Assembly: GCA_001799045.1 (NCBI GenBank)
Contig: MGRY01000091.1
Span: forward strand, 1 to 8,682
Length of the DNA stretch: 8,682 nucleotides
Origin: Deltaproteobacteria bacterium RIFCSPLOWO2_02_56_12
GTDB taxonomy: Bacteria > Desulfobacterota > Binatia > UBA9968
Reading direction: 5' to 3'
The notes under the pieces were generated by a model. It was not told the origin of the DNA. It ran no database searches and saw only the letters and a program-made list of their open reading frames with translations. The translations under genes and the position numbers were made by a program. Of the stretch, positions 1 through 7,409 are shown piece by piece. Every line of letters starts with the position of its first letter. Within the stretch, counting starts at the first letter, position 1.

Positions 1-743
1 TACCCCAGGGGGAGTTCCACTTTGAGGTGCGCTTTTTCGAAGGCGAGAGCGATAAGCGTTACCGTAGCTGGTCTTTGCCCCTTGCCGCCGCGGAGGTTAT
101 CACTCGATGGTGGTTGAGGCGGTCACTCCCGCTGGGAGAGGCACCTCTCGACAGCGAGAAGTCCGCAAGGTTGGAGGTAAGGGCGGATGAAACCTGCTCT
201 ATCTCGCTAAAGAGGGTAGCAGGCAAATCAGACATCCGGGAGCTTCATCGAGAGACGCCGATTGCCGATTGGCTCCGCTATCACAACCTCTGGGAGGGTC
301 CTCATTCTTATGAAGCTCCCAAACTGCTGATCGTTACCTGCATGGATTATCGCATCCATTTGCATGTTCCCGAAAGGTTTGCTTATGTCCTGCGTCTGGC
401 CGGAGCCAATCTGCGTCACCGGGAGTTTGATCTTGCCTGTGTGCTGGCTTTTGCCGGTATTCGCCATGTCTGCCTCGTTGGTCACACAGACTGCGCGATG
501 GAGTCCTTGAAAGACAAGCGGGAGGTTTTCGCCTCTGGCCTGCAAAGAGTAGGAGGTTGGAGTAAGACCGGGGCAGAGCTGCAATTCGATCTTTGCGCCC
601 CCCGCCTCAACCTCCCCAATGTCATTGATTTTATCCTTTTCGAAGGAGCCTGGCTGGAGCGGAGATTCCCGGGAATCCTGGTTGCCCCTCTCATCTACGA
701 CGTAAAGGACGGCGCTCTCTACCAGATTGTGAGGCAATCATGA
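1..743 (+). CDS. Beta-carbonic anhydrase-like protein, 5' end probably cut by the window edge
   Basis: The C-terminal half has the beta-class carbonic anhydrase core. Counting from the GTG at 27, Cys105-x-Asp107-x-Arg109 sits in VTCMDYR, and His153-x-x-Cys156 in GHTDCAM. These supply the zinc ligands (Cys, His, Cys) and the catalytic Asp-Arg dyad. The end, PGILVAPLIYDVKDGALYQI, matches the last strands of the family. The known reaction is reversible hydration of CO2 to bicarbonate in the cytoplasm; related folds hydrolyse COS or CS2, so the substrate is not certain. The frame is open to the left edge without a stop, and GTG 27 has no convincing ribosome site, so the true start is probably outside. 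The CxDxR motif normally lies about 35-45 residues from the N-terminus; here at least 60 extra residues precede it, with no similarity I recognise. TTG 171 is an alternative start. The next gene follows after 63 bases. Confidence 0.75.
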   Translation, partial: PQGEFHFEVRFFEGESDKRYRSWSLPLAAAEVITRWWLRRSLPLGEAPLDSEKSARLEVRADETCSISLKRVAGKSDIRELHRETPIADWLRYHNLWEGPHSYEAPKLLIVTCMDYRIHLHVPERFAYVLRLAGANLRHREFDLACVLAFAGIRHVCLVGHTDCAMESLKDKREVFASGLQRVGGWSKTGAELQFDLCAPRLNLPNVIDFILFEGAWLERRFPGILVAPLIYDVKDGALYQIVRQS

Positions 744-806
744 CATTGCCGATAGAAAACTAAATCGAAGTTTGAGTGTGAAACAATTGAAGAATAGGAG
801 ACTACC

Positions 807-1226
807 GTGCAGCCTTTTAACGATGGCGGGAACCTGAGTCAGCTTATTTTTTCTCCTGACCTTGCATCGCGCTTTCGGTACGAAAAAGCGTATGGGGTGA
901 AACAACAGCAAGCTGACCAGGAAGCGCTAAGGGCATTGATGCTTGCCGTTTTGGAGGATGGGATCGCCTGCTTTCAGGGCTATTATTTTCAGCCGTCCCG
1001 CACCAATGACAAGCTGTTTCAGGAGGCGGAAGAATGGATTTCCTCGAAAGATGAAGGCGTCTTTTGCTTCAACACGATCTGCGAAACCTTAGGGCTTGAT
1101 CCAGGAAGACTCAGAAAAGGACTGGAGCAGTGGAAGGCGAAGCAGATTAGGGCGCCTCTCGAAGCAAGGAAACGTCTCATCTTAAGCAAGGGGAAATGCG
1201 CAGGAAAGAACATAGAAGCTGCCTAA
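807..1226 (+). CDS. Conserved hypothetical protein, 139 aa, HTH-like C-terminal segment
   Basis: I do not know a function for this protein. It starts at a GTG with a good ribosome site (AGGAG, 796-800, six bases before the start). It is soluble, with no signal peptide or membrane helix. A helical block (about residues 36-60, EALRALMLAVLEDGIACFQ) is followed by LFQEAEEWISS (70-80) and FNTICETLGLDPGRLRKGL (88-106). The last stretch looks like a short helix-turn-helix: a helix, LGLDP as the turn, then a basic helix ending in EQWK. From memory, proteins with the same LFQEAEEWI and ICE-LGLDP-R-GL pattern recur as uncharacterised genes in deltaproteobacteria and related lineages. That would suggest a small DNA-binding or adaptor protein, but this is inference. 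The C-terminal tail (107-139) is lysine/arginine-rich. It lies 63 bases after the carbonic anhydrase gene and could be cotranscribed with it. Confidence 0.75.
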   Translation: MQPFNDGGNLSQLIFSPDLASRFRYEKAYGVKQQQADQEALRALMLAVLEDGIACFQGYYFQPSRTNDKLFQEAEEWISSKDEGVFCFNTICETLGLDPGRLRKGLEQWKAKQIRAPLEARKRLILSKGKCAGKNIEAA

Positions 1227-1320
1227 AGCTATTTTCCTGAAAGTTGTTTGCTTTCCTTTCTTGACTTCTATAGCATTCTGCCAGAATTGTTTCGAGGGTC
1301 TGACCGATAGGAGGGGTAAG
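1227..1320 (+). promoter_or_regulatory. Gap before the UPF0182 gene with a weak sigma70-like promoter candidate
   Basis: This 94-base gap holds TTGACT at 1261-1266 (five of six matches to the -35 consensus). Eighteen bases later comes AATTGT (1285-1290), a poor -10 with three matches. No hairpin followed by a T-run is visible after the preceding stop, so readthrough from upstream remains possible. Treat the promoter as a candidate only. Confidence 0.2.
1309..1316 (+). promoter_or_regulatory. Strong ribosome binding site fixing the UPF0182 start
   Basis: AGGAGGGG lies just before ATG 1321, with the AGGAGG core six bases from the start. It decides between ATG 1321 and the upstream in-frame TTG at 1261, which has no ribosome site and would put about 20 non-hydrophobic residues before the first membrane helix. 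Confidence 0.8.
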
Positions 1321-4053
1321 ATGAGAAAATTAACCGGGCTGTTTTTCTTCGCTGTCTTGTTGCTTATCGTGTTTTTCGGCCAGGCGGTTTCTCTCTACAC
1401 CGACTGGCTCTGGTTTCAGGAGGTTGGCTACACTCAGATCTTTACCACCACCCTGACCTTTAAGTTGACCTTGGGGCTTGTTTTTGGCGGCCTCTTTTTC
1501 CTACTGATCTATTTTAATGTTAAGCTGGCGGCCCACGCGCCGAGGAACATTCGTTTTTTGGAACAAGAGAACGCTATCGAACTACCCAGTCCGGAACTGG
1601 TAGATCCGCTGGTACAGCGCCTGCTTCTTCCCGTTGCCATTCTCCTGGGATTCTTCGCCGCGGCTCAGGCAGCAAGCCACTGGGAATCTCTGCTCCTTTT
1701 TTTAAACTCGGTTCCTTTTGGGCTCGAGGATCCTCTTTTCGGTCGCGACATTGGCTTCTATGTCTTTCGCCTGCCAGCCCTGAGTGCCCTCTACGGCTGG
1801 TTTAGTTTCACCATGGGGGTCGTCATCCTGGCGACAGCCTTTACTTATCTCCTTTACCGGGGGGTCCAGTACGGTCCGCGAGGGCTGTTTCTCAGCGAGC
1901 GGGCCAGGGGCCACCTCCTTTGCCTCCTTGCCGTTTTCCTTCTAGTTAAGGCCGGAGGCTACTTCCTTGACGCCTTCAGCCTCCTTTATTCATCCAGTGG
2001 CGCGGCCTTCGGCGCAAGCTATGCGGATGTCTATGCCAACCTGCCTGCCCTGAGGATTCTGACTTTCCTGGCTGTCATAGCTTCCGGGCTTTCTCTCCTG
2101 CAAATCTATCGACCAGGGTTTAAGTACCTTTTCGTTGGTTTGGCAGGGTTGATCTTGGTCCATCTGGTAGGGCTGAATCTCTATCCTTCCTTTCTTCAGC
2201 GCTTTCGGGTCGTGCCCAACGAGATCAACGCAGAGAGGCCCTTCATCACGCGTAGCATCGAGTTCACGCGGCGCGCTTATGGCCTGGACAAAGTTGAGAG
2301 CAAGGACTTTCCCGCCGAGGAGCAGCTCACCGCTGCCGATCTCAAGCGCAACGACGCAACCATCAAGAACATACGGCTCTGGGAACACCGTCCTCTTCTC
2401 GCGACCTATGCCCAGCTCCAGGAGATCCGTACCTATTATAAGTTTGTTGATGTGGATAACGACCGCTACCTGATCGATGGCACCTATCGCCAGGTCATGC
2501 TTTCGGCGCGGGAGCTCTCCCATCAGCATCTCCCTAGCCGCATCTGGATCAATGAGCACCTCACCTATACACACGGCTATGGCGTGGTTTTCGGGCCGGT
2601 CAATCAGGTCACCCCGGAAGGCTTGCCGGAGTTCTTTATCAAGGATATCCCGCCGGTCTCAGTTGGGCCGCTTAAGATTACCCGGCCAGAAATCTACTAC
2701 GGTGAGCTGGCCAACGATTATGTCTTTGTAAAGACCAAGGCCCAAGAACTCGATTATCCTGCGGGCGACCAGAACATCTACACGGCATACACAGGCAAGG
2801 GAGGCGTTCCTGTTAGCTCTTTGTGGCGGAAGTTACTCTTTTCGGCCCGCTATGCAACCCTGAGAATCGCCCTCTCCAACGATGTTACCAGAGAGAGCCG
2901 CATACTTTATCACCGGCAGATTCAGGAGCGGGTTAAGAAAATCGCTCCTTTCATTACCTTCGATCGGGACGCTTATCTCGTCATCGCCCAAGGAGGCCGC
3001 CTCTTCTGGATCATCGACGGCTATACGACCTCGAACCGTTACCCATACTCGGAACCGACACAAAGACTAGGAAACTACATCCGCAACTCGGTTAAGGCGG
3101 TTGTGGATGCCTACGACGGCAGCGTGAGTTTTTACCTCAGTAACCCCGAAGATCCGATCATCCTGGCCTACGCCAAGGTCTTTCCGGGACTCCTGAAGCC
3201 CTTGGAAACGATGCCCGAAGATCTTCGGGCTCATATCCGTTATCCCCAGGATCTATTTGTTATCCAAACTCGCATGTACGCCACCTATCATATGCGGGAT
3301 CCCCAGGTTTTCTATAATAAGGAAGACCTTCTGAGCATTCCGCAAAAAGCCGTGGAGCAGCAAGAACCGGAGATAGGGAGGATGATGGGGCGAGCGACGG
3401 AACGGGAGATAGACCCCTACTATACAATCATGCGCCTCCCCGGCGAAAAGAGGGAGGAGTTCGTCCTTCTTCTCCCCTTTACCCCCAACAAGAAAGACAA
3501 CATGCGGGCGTGGCTGGCAGCGCGGAGCGATCCGCCCCATTACGGCAAGCTGATCGCCCTGGATTTTCCCAAGGCGAAGCTGGTCTATGGGCCGAAGCAG
3601 ATCGATGCCCGGATCGATCAAGACGCCTTCATCTCCCAACAGCTCAGCCTTTGGAGCCAGAGGGGTTCGCAGGTAGTTCGGGGAAGCATGTTAGCCATTC
3701 CCATTGAGCAGTCACTCCTCTATGTCCAGCCGCTTTATCTGGCGGCGGAGAAGGGGTCGCTTCCTGAGCTAAAGAGAGTCATCGTGGCCTTTGGCAATCA
3801 GATCGCTATGGAGGAGAACCTGGAGCTTGCTCTCCAACGCATTTTCGGTGGTCGGGCCGCACCCGTAACGGCTCAAGCGGGCCAGGTGAGTGCGTCCCCT
3901 GGGGTCGCGGGAGCGGAGAAGAGCCTGGCGCGCCGGGCCATGGAGCACTACACTCGCTCTCAGGAGTTCCTGCGCCAGGGGAATTGGGCGGGGTATGGCG
4001 ACGAGCTTAAAAAGCTTGAGTCGCTCCTTAAGGAGATGCAGAAGGGGCGCTGA
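1321..4053 (+). CDS. UPF0182 (COG1615) family integral membrane protein, 910 aa
   Basis: Length (910 residues) and motif order match the UPF0182 family, whose function is unknown. The N-terminal third has about seven hydrophobic helices, near residues 4-21, 45-65, 101-118, 157-178, 197-216, 245-262 and 268-288. Family landmarks include TDWLWFQEVGYTQIF (27-41), DPLFGRDIGFYVFRLP (137-152), VVPNEINAERPFITRSIEFT (298-317), and later RLWEHRPLLATYAQLQEIRT, YTHGYGVVFGPVN and PEIYYGEL. The remaining 600 or so residues are hydrophilic and probably lie outside the cytoplasm. The C-terminal 45 residues (AMEHYTRSQEFLRQGNWAGY onward) form a short charged helical tail typical of the family, after an Ala/Gly/Ser-rich linker. 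Start chosen at ATG 1321 because of its ribosome site. No frameshift or internal stop. No partner gene is apparent; it may be transcribed alone or with the small gene 94 bases upstream. Confidence 0.93.
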   Translation: MRKLTGLFFFAVLLLIVFFGQAVSLYTDWLWFQEVGYTQIFTTTLTFKLTLGLVFGGLFFLLIYFNVKLAAHAPRNIRFLEQENAIELPSPELVDPLVQRLLLPVAILLGFFAAAQAASHWESLLLFLNSVPFGLEDPLFGRDIGFYVFRLPALSALYGWFSFTMGVVILATAFTYLLYRGVQYGPRGLFLSERARGHLLCLLAVFLLVKAGGYFLDAFSLLYSSSGAAFGASYADVYANLPALRILTFLAVIASGLSLLQIYRPGFKYLFVGLAGLILVHLVGLNLYPSFLQRFRVVPNEINAERPFITRSIEFTRRAYGLDKVESKDFPAEEQLTAADLKRNDATIKNIRLWEHRPLLATYAQLQEIRTYYKFVDVDNDRYLIDGTYRQVMLSARELSHQHLPSRIWINEHLTYTHGYGVVFGPVNQVTPEGLPEFFIKDIPPVSVGPLKITRPEIYYGELANDYVFVKTKAQELDYPAGDQNIYTAYTGKGGVPVSSLWRKLLFSARYATLRIALSNDVTRESRILYHRQIQERVKKIAPFITFDRDAYLVIAQGGRLFWIIDGYTTSNRYPYSEPTQRLGNYIRNSVKAVVDAYDGSVSFYLSNPEDPIILAYAKVFPGLLKPLETMPEDLRAHIRYPQDLFVIQTRMYATYHMRDPQVFYNKEDLLSIPQKAVEQQEPEIGRMMGRATEREIDPYYTIMRLPGEKREEFVLLLPFTPNKKDNMRAWLAARSDPPHYGKLIALDFPKAKLVYGPKQIDARIDQDAFISQQLSLWSQRGSQVVRGSMLAIPIEQSLLYVQPLYLAAEKGSLPELKRVIVAFGNQIAMEENLELALQRIFGGRAAPVTAQAGQVSASPGVAGAEKSLARRAMEHYTRSQEFLRQGNWAGYGDELKKLESLLKEMQKGR
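3213..3230. repeat. Perfect 18-bp palindrome inside the UPF0182 gene
   Basis: GCCCGAAGATCTTCGGGC is its own reverse complement across all 18 bases. It encodes part of the MPEDLRAHI stretch, which I recall as conserved in the family, so protein constraint plus chance may explain it. Confidence 0.5.
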
Positions 4054-4220
4054 TTATTCCGTTACCGGTTGACCCGTTTCGGAACCCCCCGGGAGATCTA
4101 CGGTAGTCCGGTGAACGAGTTTGCCGATGACTTCATCGGCGCCGCGCCCCCGTCCACCTCCATATCCCCGTAAAGGGTTGCCTGTTGATTCAGAGGGGGG
4201 AGCTGTAAATTCGGAAAACG
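4054..4220. other. Intergenic region upstream of the thiolase operon, containing an inverted repeat
   Basis: This 167-base gap separates the UPF0182 gene from the thiolase-led gene cluster and is the natural place for the cluster's promoter and operator. It holds an inverted repeat at 4123-4140 (listed separately). TTGACC occurs at 4069-4074, but no acceptable -10 lies 16-19 bases after it. No T-run terminator is visible behind the UPF0182 stop. A purine-rich GAGGGGGGAG near 4192-4201 is about 20 bases from ATG 4221, too far to be a normal ribosome site. Confidence 0.5.
4123..4140. promoter_or_regulatory. Inverted repeat, possible operator of the thiolase-GntR-transporter operon
   Basis: GCCGATGA-CT-TCATCGGC has two perfect 8-base arms around a 2-base centre. 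It is not followed by a T-run, so it is not a typical intrinsic terminator. Dyads of this size upstream of a cluster that encodes its own GntR-family regulator are often operators, but it does not resemble the TNGTNNNACNA type of site known for many FCD regulators. The operator role is inference. Confidence 0.35.
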
Positions 4221-5750
4221 ATGGCCGCGGTCTATATCGCCGGGGTGGGAATGACCAAGTTTGGGAAGAGCTCCCAGACGCTCGCCGAGCTTTTTTGCGA
4301 AGCTGCCATCAGCGCACTCTCAAGTTCGCCGATTCAGGAGGTAGATGCCCTCTACATCGGCGTCATGAATCCGGAGGAGTTTACCGGAGACAGCAATATC
4401 GCCTCGCAGATCGCGGATGCGTTGGGGGTTACCGGCTTGCCTGCGCTAAGAGTAGAAACCGCATCTTCCGCCGGCGCGGCGGCCCTCCATGCCGCATTCC
4501 AAGCAGTTGCCTCGGGATATTACCAAAATGTCCTGGTACTGGGCGGGGAGAAGATGACCCATCTCAGCACGAGCGCGGCCACGCGCATTTTAGCCGAGGT
4601 GATCGATAAGCAAGAGCGGCAGTGCGGCGCCACGATGCCTGCCCTGGCCGCTATGATCACGGAGAGATACCGAAAAAAATATCGTCTCTCCCATTCCCGG
4701 CTGGAGCATATTCTGTGCCAGGTGGCTATGAAAAACCACTTGAACGGCTCCCGCAATCCTTATGCCCAATTCCAGCAGCCGATTACCGAGAGAAGCTACT
4801 TTGCGAGCAAATTTGTCTCCACCCCCTTAAGACTTTATGATTGCTCTCCGATTACGGATGGGGCCGCGGCTGTGATCTTGACTGCGGAAAAAACCGATGC
4901 AGTCATCTCCGGCATAGGTCAAGGGACAGGGCCTTTGAATCTCCGAGAACGCGATTCCTTTACCTCGTTTCGCGCCACACAGATTGCGGCGGCCAGGGCC
5001 TACGAAATGGCCGGCCTCTCTCCCAAAGAGATCGATTTTGCCGAGGTCCATGATGCCTTCACCCCGTTTGAGATCATTTGCACCGAAGACCTGGGATTTT
5101 TTCCTCCGGGAAAAGGGGGCAATGCCGTGGAGGAGGGTAAAACCTCTCTCAACGGGCTTCTGCCGATCAATCCTTCGGGGGGGCTAAAATCCCGAGGCCA
5201 TCCCGTCGGGGCGAGCGGGGTGGCTCAGGTAGTGGAGGTCGTATGGGGGTTAAGGAGGAGTTCAGGGACAAAGCTAAAGCGAGAAGCCCGGCGAGCCTTG
5301 GCCCAGAGTACCGGCGGGCTGGGCACCAATAATTTTGTTACAATCGTTGAGCGTACGGATAGCCCTGTCGTGAAAGGCCTGTGGAAGCCTTCCTCCCCTG
5401 CTCCGGTTCACCGTCATCCCTCTCCCAAGCAGCCTCGGCCCCTCACTGTCAGCGAGGAAGGTCGGATTGAGACTTTTACGATACTTTATGTGACCCCTGA
5501 CGGTTTTCTCCCGCCTCTGGCCCTGGCGTTGGTTCGGGATCGGCAGGGTTCTTTGGTAATGGCCCAAGGAGAAGATATCAGTCATTTGAAAATCGGCCGA
5601 GAGGTCTATCTGCGACACCTGGGGGATCGTTACCTCTTCACTGTGAAAAGCCATCTCACGAAGGTTCGCGAGGCTTTAAAAAAGCTTCTTAGATCTATTC
5701 CACCGCTGCCTTCTAAAGGAAAGGGTCCGTCCAAGAAAGAAACTCCATGA
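4221..5750 (+). CDS. SCP2-type thiolase-like protein fused to a DUF35 OB-fold domain
   Basis: Residues 1 to about 378 are a thiolase fold of the SCP2/lipid-transfer type, opening with AAVYIAGVGMTKFGK. The active-site motifs HDAF (His278) and GHPVGASG (His327) are present. The nucleophile position, usually Cys in VEAACASG, is Ser82 in VETASSAG. The second thiolase Cys is also missing (STGGLGTN, 363-370). After a Pro-rich linker (389-408), residues 409-480 match the OB-fold part of DUF35 (GRIETFTILYVTPDGFLPP, LKIGREVYL). The cysteine zinc ribbon that usually precedes that fold is absent. A basic tail ends the protein. Thiolase-DUF35 pairs are known as two-gene complexes: archaeal acetoacetyl-CoA thiolase/HMG-CoA synthase, BbsAB in toluene degradation, and the Ltp2-ChsH2 aldolase in steroid degradation. 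The substrate is probably an acyl-CoA, but the reaction (condensation, thiolysis or retro-aldol cleavage) cannot be read from the sequence. It overlaps the regulator gene by four bases (ATGA). ATG 4221 fits the family N-terminus, though its ribosome site is weak. Confidence 0.88.
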   Translation: MAAVYIAGVGMTKFGKSSQTLAELFCEAAISALSSSPIQEVDALYIGVMNPEEFTGDSNIASQIADALGVTGLPALRVETASSAGAAALHAAFQAVASGYYQNVLVLGGEKMTHLSTSAATRILAEVIDKQERQCGATMPALAAMITERYRKKYRLSHSRLEHILCQVAMKNHLNGSRNPYAQFQQPITERSYFASKFVSTPLRLYDCSPITDGAAAVILTAEKTDAVISGIGQGTGPLNLRERDSFTSFRATQIAAARAYEMAGLSPKEIDFAEVHDAFTPFEIICTEDLGFFPPGKGGNAVEEGKTSLNGLLPINPSGGLKSRGHPVGASGVAQVVEVVWGLRRSSGTKLKREARRALAQSTGGLGTNNFVTIVERTDSPVVKGLWKPSSPAPVHRHPSPKQPRPLTVSEEGRIETFTILYVTPDGFLPPLALALVRDRQGSLVMAQGEDISHLKIGREVYLRHLGDRYLFTVKSHLTKVREALKKLLRSIPPLPSKGKGPSKKETP

Positions 5751-6418
5751 TCAAGCGCAGACCGAGCCGAATAGAGAAACGTTTCAAGTCTCTAAGGAGA
5801 CTTCTGACAGAGGAGCTCAAGAGGGCCGTCATTACAGGGAAGTTCACCCCGGGCGAGAGGCTCTCCGAGGAGAAATTGGCTGCTTCACTGAAGGTCGGTC
5901 GGGTGCCCCTGCGTGAGGCCCTGCGGCGGCTGGAGGCCGAGGGATATCTAACCTTTCTCTCCAATAGCGAGATCGTGGTCAGCAAGCCTACGATAGAAGA
6001 CGTGCAGGACTACTACTCCATTTTGAGTGTTTTGGAGGGATTGGCCACGAGGCTCGCCGTGGAACGGGCTCAAGCTGAAGAGATCTCTCGTCTCGGGGAA
6101 CTGCATCAGCTCCTCAGGGAAGCCTATAAGAAAAAAGATCTGGAGCGTTACTTTGAGGCCAACAGCGGCTTTCATCGCTTCATAGCCGAGATTGCGCGAA
6201 ACGAACGGCTGCACCGCCTGATCGACCAGATGCGCCACGAGATCCAAAAGACCAGAATCCTCGCGCTCCACCTCCCTCAAAGGCTCGATTATTCTATGCG
6301 GGAACACGATCAGATCATGGATGCCTTCCTTAAGAAGAATGCCGAACTGGCAGAAGCTACGGTGGTCAGACATCTACAAAACCAGATGGAGGCGCTCACA
6401 AAAGTACTGCATGGCTGA
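5747..6418 (+). CDS. GntR-family transcriptional regulator, FCD (FadR) subfamily
   Basis: A 223-residue regulator. Residues 14-80 form the GntR winged helix: LTEELKRAVITGKFTPGERL, then EEKLAASLKVGRVPLREALR (the recognition helix region) and LEAEGYLTF. From about 83 onward comes an all-helical FCD effector domain. Its expected metal/ligand residues are Asn139 and His143 (EANSGFHRFI), His187 (MREHDQIMDAF) and His209 (VRHLQNQ). FCD regulators typically bind carboxylates or related small acids, usually to relieve repression. Sitting inside the operon between the thiolase-like enzyme and the transporter, it probably controls this cluster and itself; this is inference. It overlaps the thiolase gene by four bases and the next gene by eight, so translation is probably coupled. 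Confidence 0.92.
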   Translation: MIKRRPSRIEKRFKSLRRLLTEELKRAVITGKFTPGERLSEEKLAASLKVGRVPLREALRRLEAEGYLTFLSNSEIVVSKPTIEDVQDYYSILSVLEGLATRLAVERAQAEEISRLGELHQLLREAYKKKDLERYFEANSGFHRFIAEIARNERLHRLIDQMRHEIQKTRILALHLPQRLDYSMREHDQIMDAFLKKNAELAEATVVRHLQNQMEALTKVLHG

Positions 6419-7409
6419 TTTGCTCGAGGTGCGTGATCTTCGTACTTATCTTCATACCTCGCACGGGGTGGTGAAGGCGGTGGACGGGGTTTCCTACAGT
6501 GTGGCGCCGGGCCAGACGGTAGCCCTGGTCGGTGAAAGCGGATGCGGCAAGACGATGAGCGCCTTATCTATTATGCGTCTTGTTCCCAAACCACAGGGAT
6601 CCATCGTAGGGGGCGAGATTATCTTTGCGGGAAGGGATCTGCTCACGCTGAAAGACGAGGAGATGCGCAGGATCAGGGGCGCGGAGATCGCCATGATCTT
6701 CCAGGAACCGATGAGCTCGCTCAATCCGGTCCTCACCATCGGACGCCAAATCACTGAGACCCTGGAGGCCCATAGTGCGGTTTCCAAGGAAGAGGCCAGG
6801 GAGCGCGCGCTAGAACTGCTGCGCCTGGTAGGAATACCCGATCCAGTCCAGAGACTTTCTGAGTATCCGCACCAGTTCAGTGGTGGCATGCGGCAGCGCG
6901 TGATGATCGCTATCGCGCTTAGCTGCAAACCCAAGCTGATCCTCGCCGATGAGCCCACCACGGCGCTCGACGTGACTATCCAGGCGCAAATCCTGGAGCT
7001 CGTGCGCGATCTAACGCAAAAATTTGGCGTGGCACTGATGATCATCACCCATAACCTGGGGGTGGTAGCCCGTTATGCCGACCGCGTTAATGTCATGTAT
7101 GCGGGCAAGATTATCGAGAGCGCCGGCGCGCGCGAGATCTACGAGAATCCGCGTCACCCTTATACCCTCGGGCTTCTCCGCTCCGTGCCGCGCCTGGACC
7201 AACCGCGCAAGGCCAAACTCGATCCTATCGAAGGGCAACCTCCGGATCTCTGGAATCTTCCCCAAGGATGCAGTTTCTTGCCGCGTTGCAGGTTCGCAGT
7301 TGGGAAGTGTGGCCAGGAGGTTCCACCGCTGCGAGAGGCGGGAGATAGCCACCGCTCTGCCTGTTGGGTGGCGGAAACATTACAACAACAAACAGTTTTG
7401 AGTTCTTAG
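6411..7409 (+). CDS. oppD: Peptide/nickel-type ABC transporter ATPase, OppD/DppD family
   Basis: Cytoplasmic ATPase that pairs with the OppF-type protein downstream to power import through two permeases. All nucleotide-binding motifs are present in the 332 residues: Walker A GESGCGKT (41-48), Q-loop Gln98 (FQEP), signature FSGGM (157-161), Walker B LILADE (176-181) and the switch His214 (ITHNLG). The C-terminal oligopeptide extension has Cys287, Cys293, Cys300 and Cys318. This is the four-cysteine pattern that binds a 4Fe-4S cluster in DppD. Start set at ATG 6411, giving the normal family opening MADLLEVRDLRTYL. An upstream in-frame ATG at 6321 lies deep in the regulator gene and would add 30 unrelated residues. 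No close ribosome site exists (GGAGG at 6388-6392 is 18 bases away), consistent with coupling through the 8-base overlap. The substrate is not determined: peptides, nickel, sugars and other solutes all occur in this family. Confidence 0.95.
   Translation: MADLLEVRDLRTYLHTSHGVVKAVDGVSYSVAPGQTVALVGESGCGKTMSALSIMRLVPKPQGSIVGGEIIFAGRDLLTLKDEEMRRIRGAEIAMIFQEPMSSLNPVLTIGRQITETLEAHSAVSKEEARERALELLRLVGIPDPVQRLSEYPHQFSGGMRQRVMIAIALSCKPKLILADEPTTALDVTIQAQILELVRDLTQKFGVALMIITHNLGVVARYADRVNVMYAGKIIESAGAREIYENPRHPYTLGLLRSVPRLDQPRKAKLDPIEGQPPDLWNLPQGCSFLPRCRFAVGKCGQEVPPLREAGDSHRSACWVAETLQQQTVLSS

Noticed and set aside
664..677. 14-bp palindrome GATTCCCGGGAATC in the carbonic anhydrase gene
   Set aside because: Dyads this short are expected by chance in a window of this size, and it sits in coding sequence.
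228..737. Antisense open frame of 169 codons opposite the carbonic anhydrase gene
   Set aside because: The + strand frame carries the zinc and Asp-Arg motifs; the antisense product resembles nothing.
1261..1320. TTG 1261 as the start of the UPF0182 protein
   Set aside because: No ribosome site, and the added 20 residues do not fit the family; ATG 1321 has AGGAGGGG directly upstream.
1990..2574. Antisense open frame of 194 codons opposite the UPF0182 gene
   Set aside because: It lies wholly inside a well-supported gene in the opposite direction, has no recognisable motif and no ribosome site; a by-product of codon use.
4069..4097. TTGACC as a -35 element for the thiolase operon
   Set aside because: No acceptable -10 hexamer at 16-19 bases spacing.
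4121..4609. Overlapping + frame of 162 codons at the start of the thiolase gene
   Set aside because: Arg/Pro/Gly-rich product typical of an out-of-frame reading; the thiolase frame is clearly the coding one.
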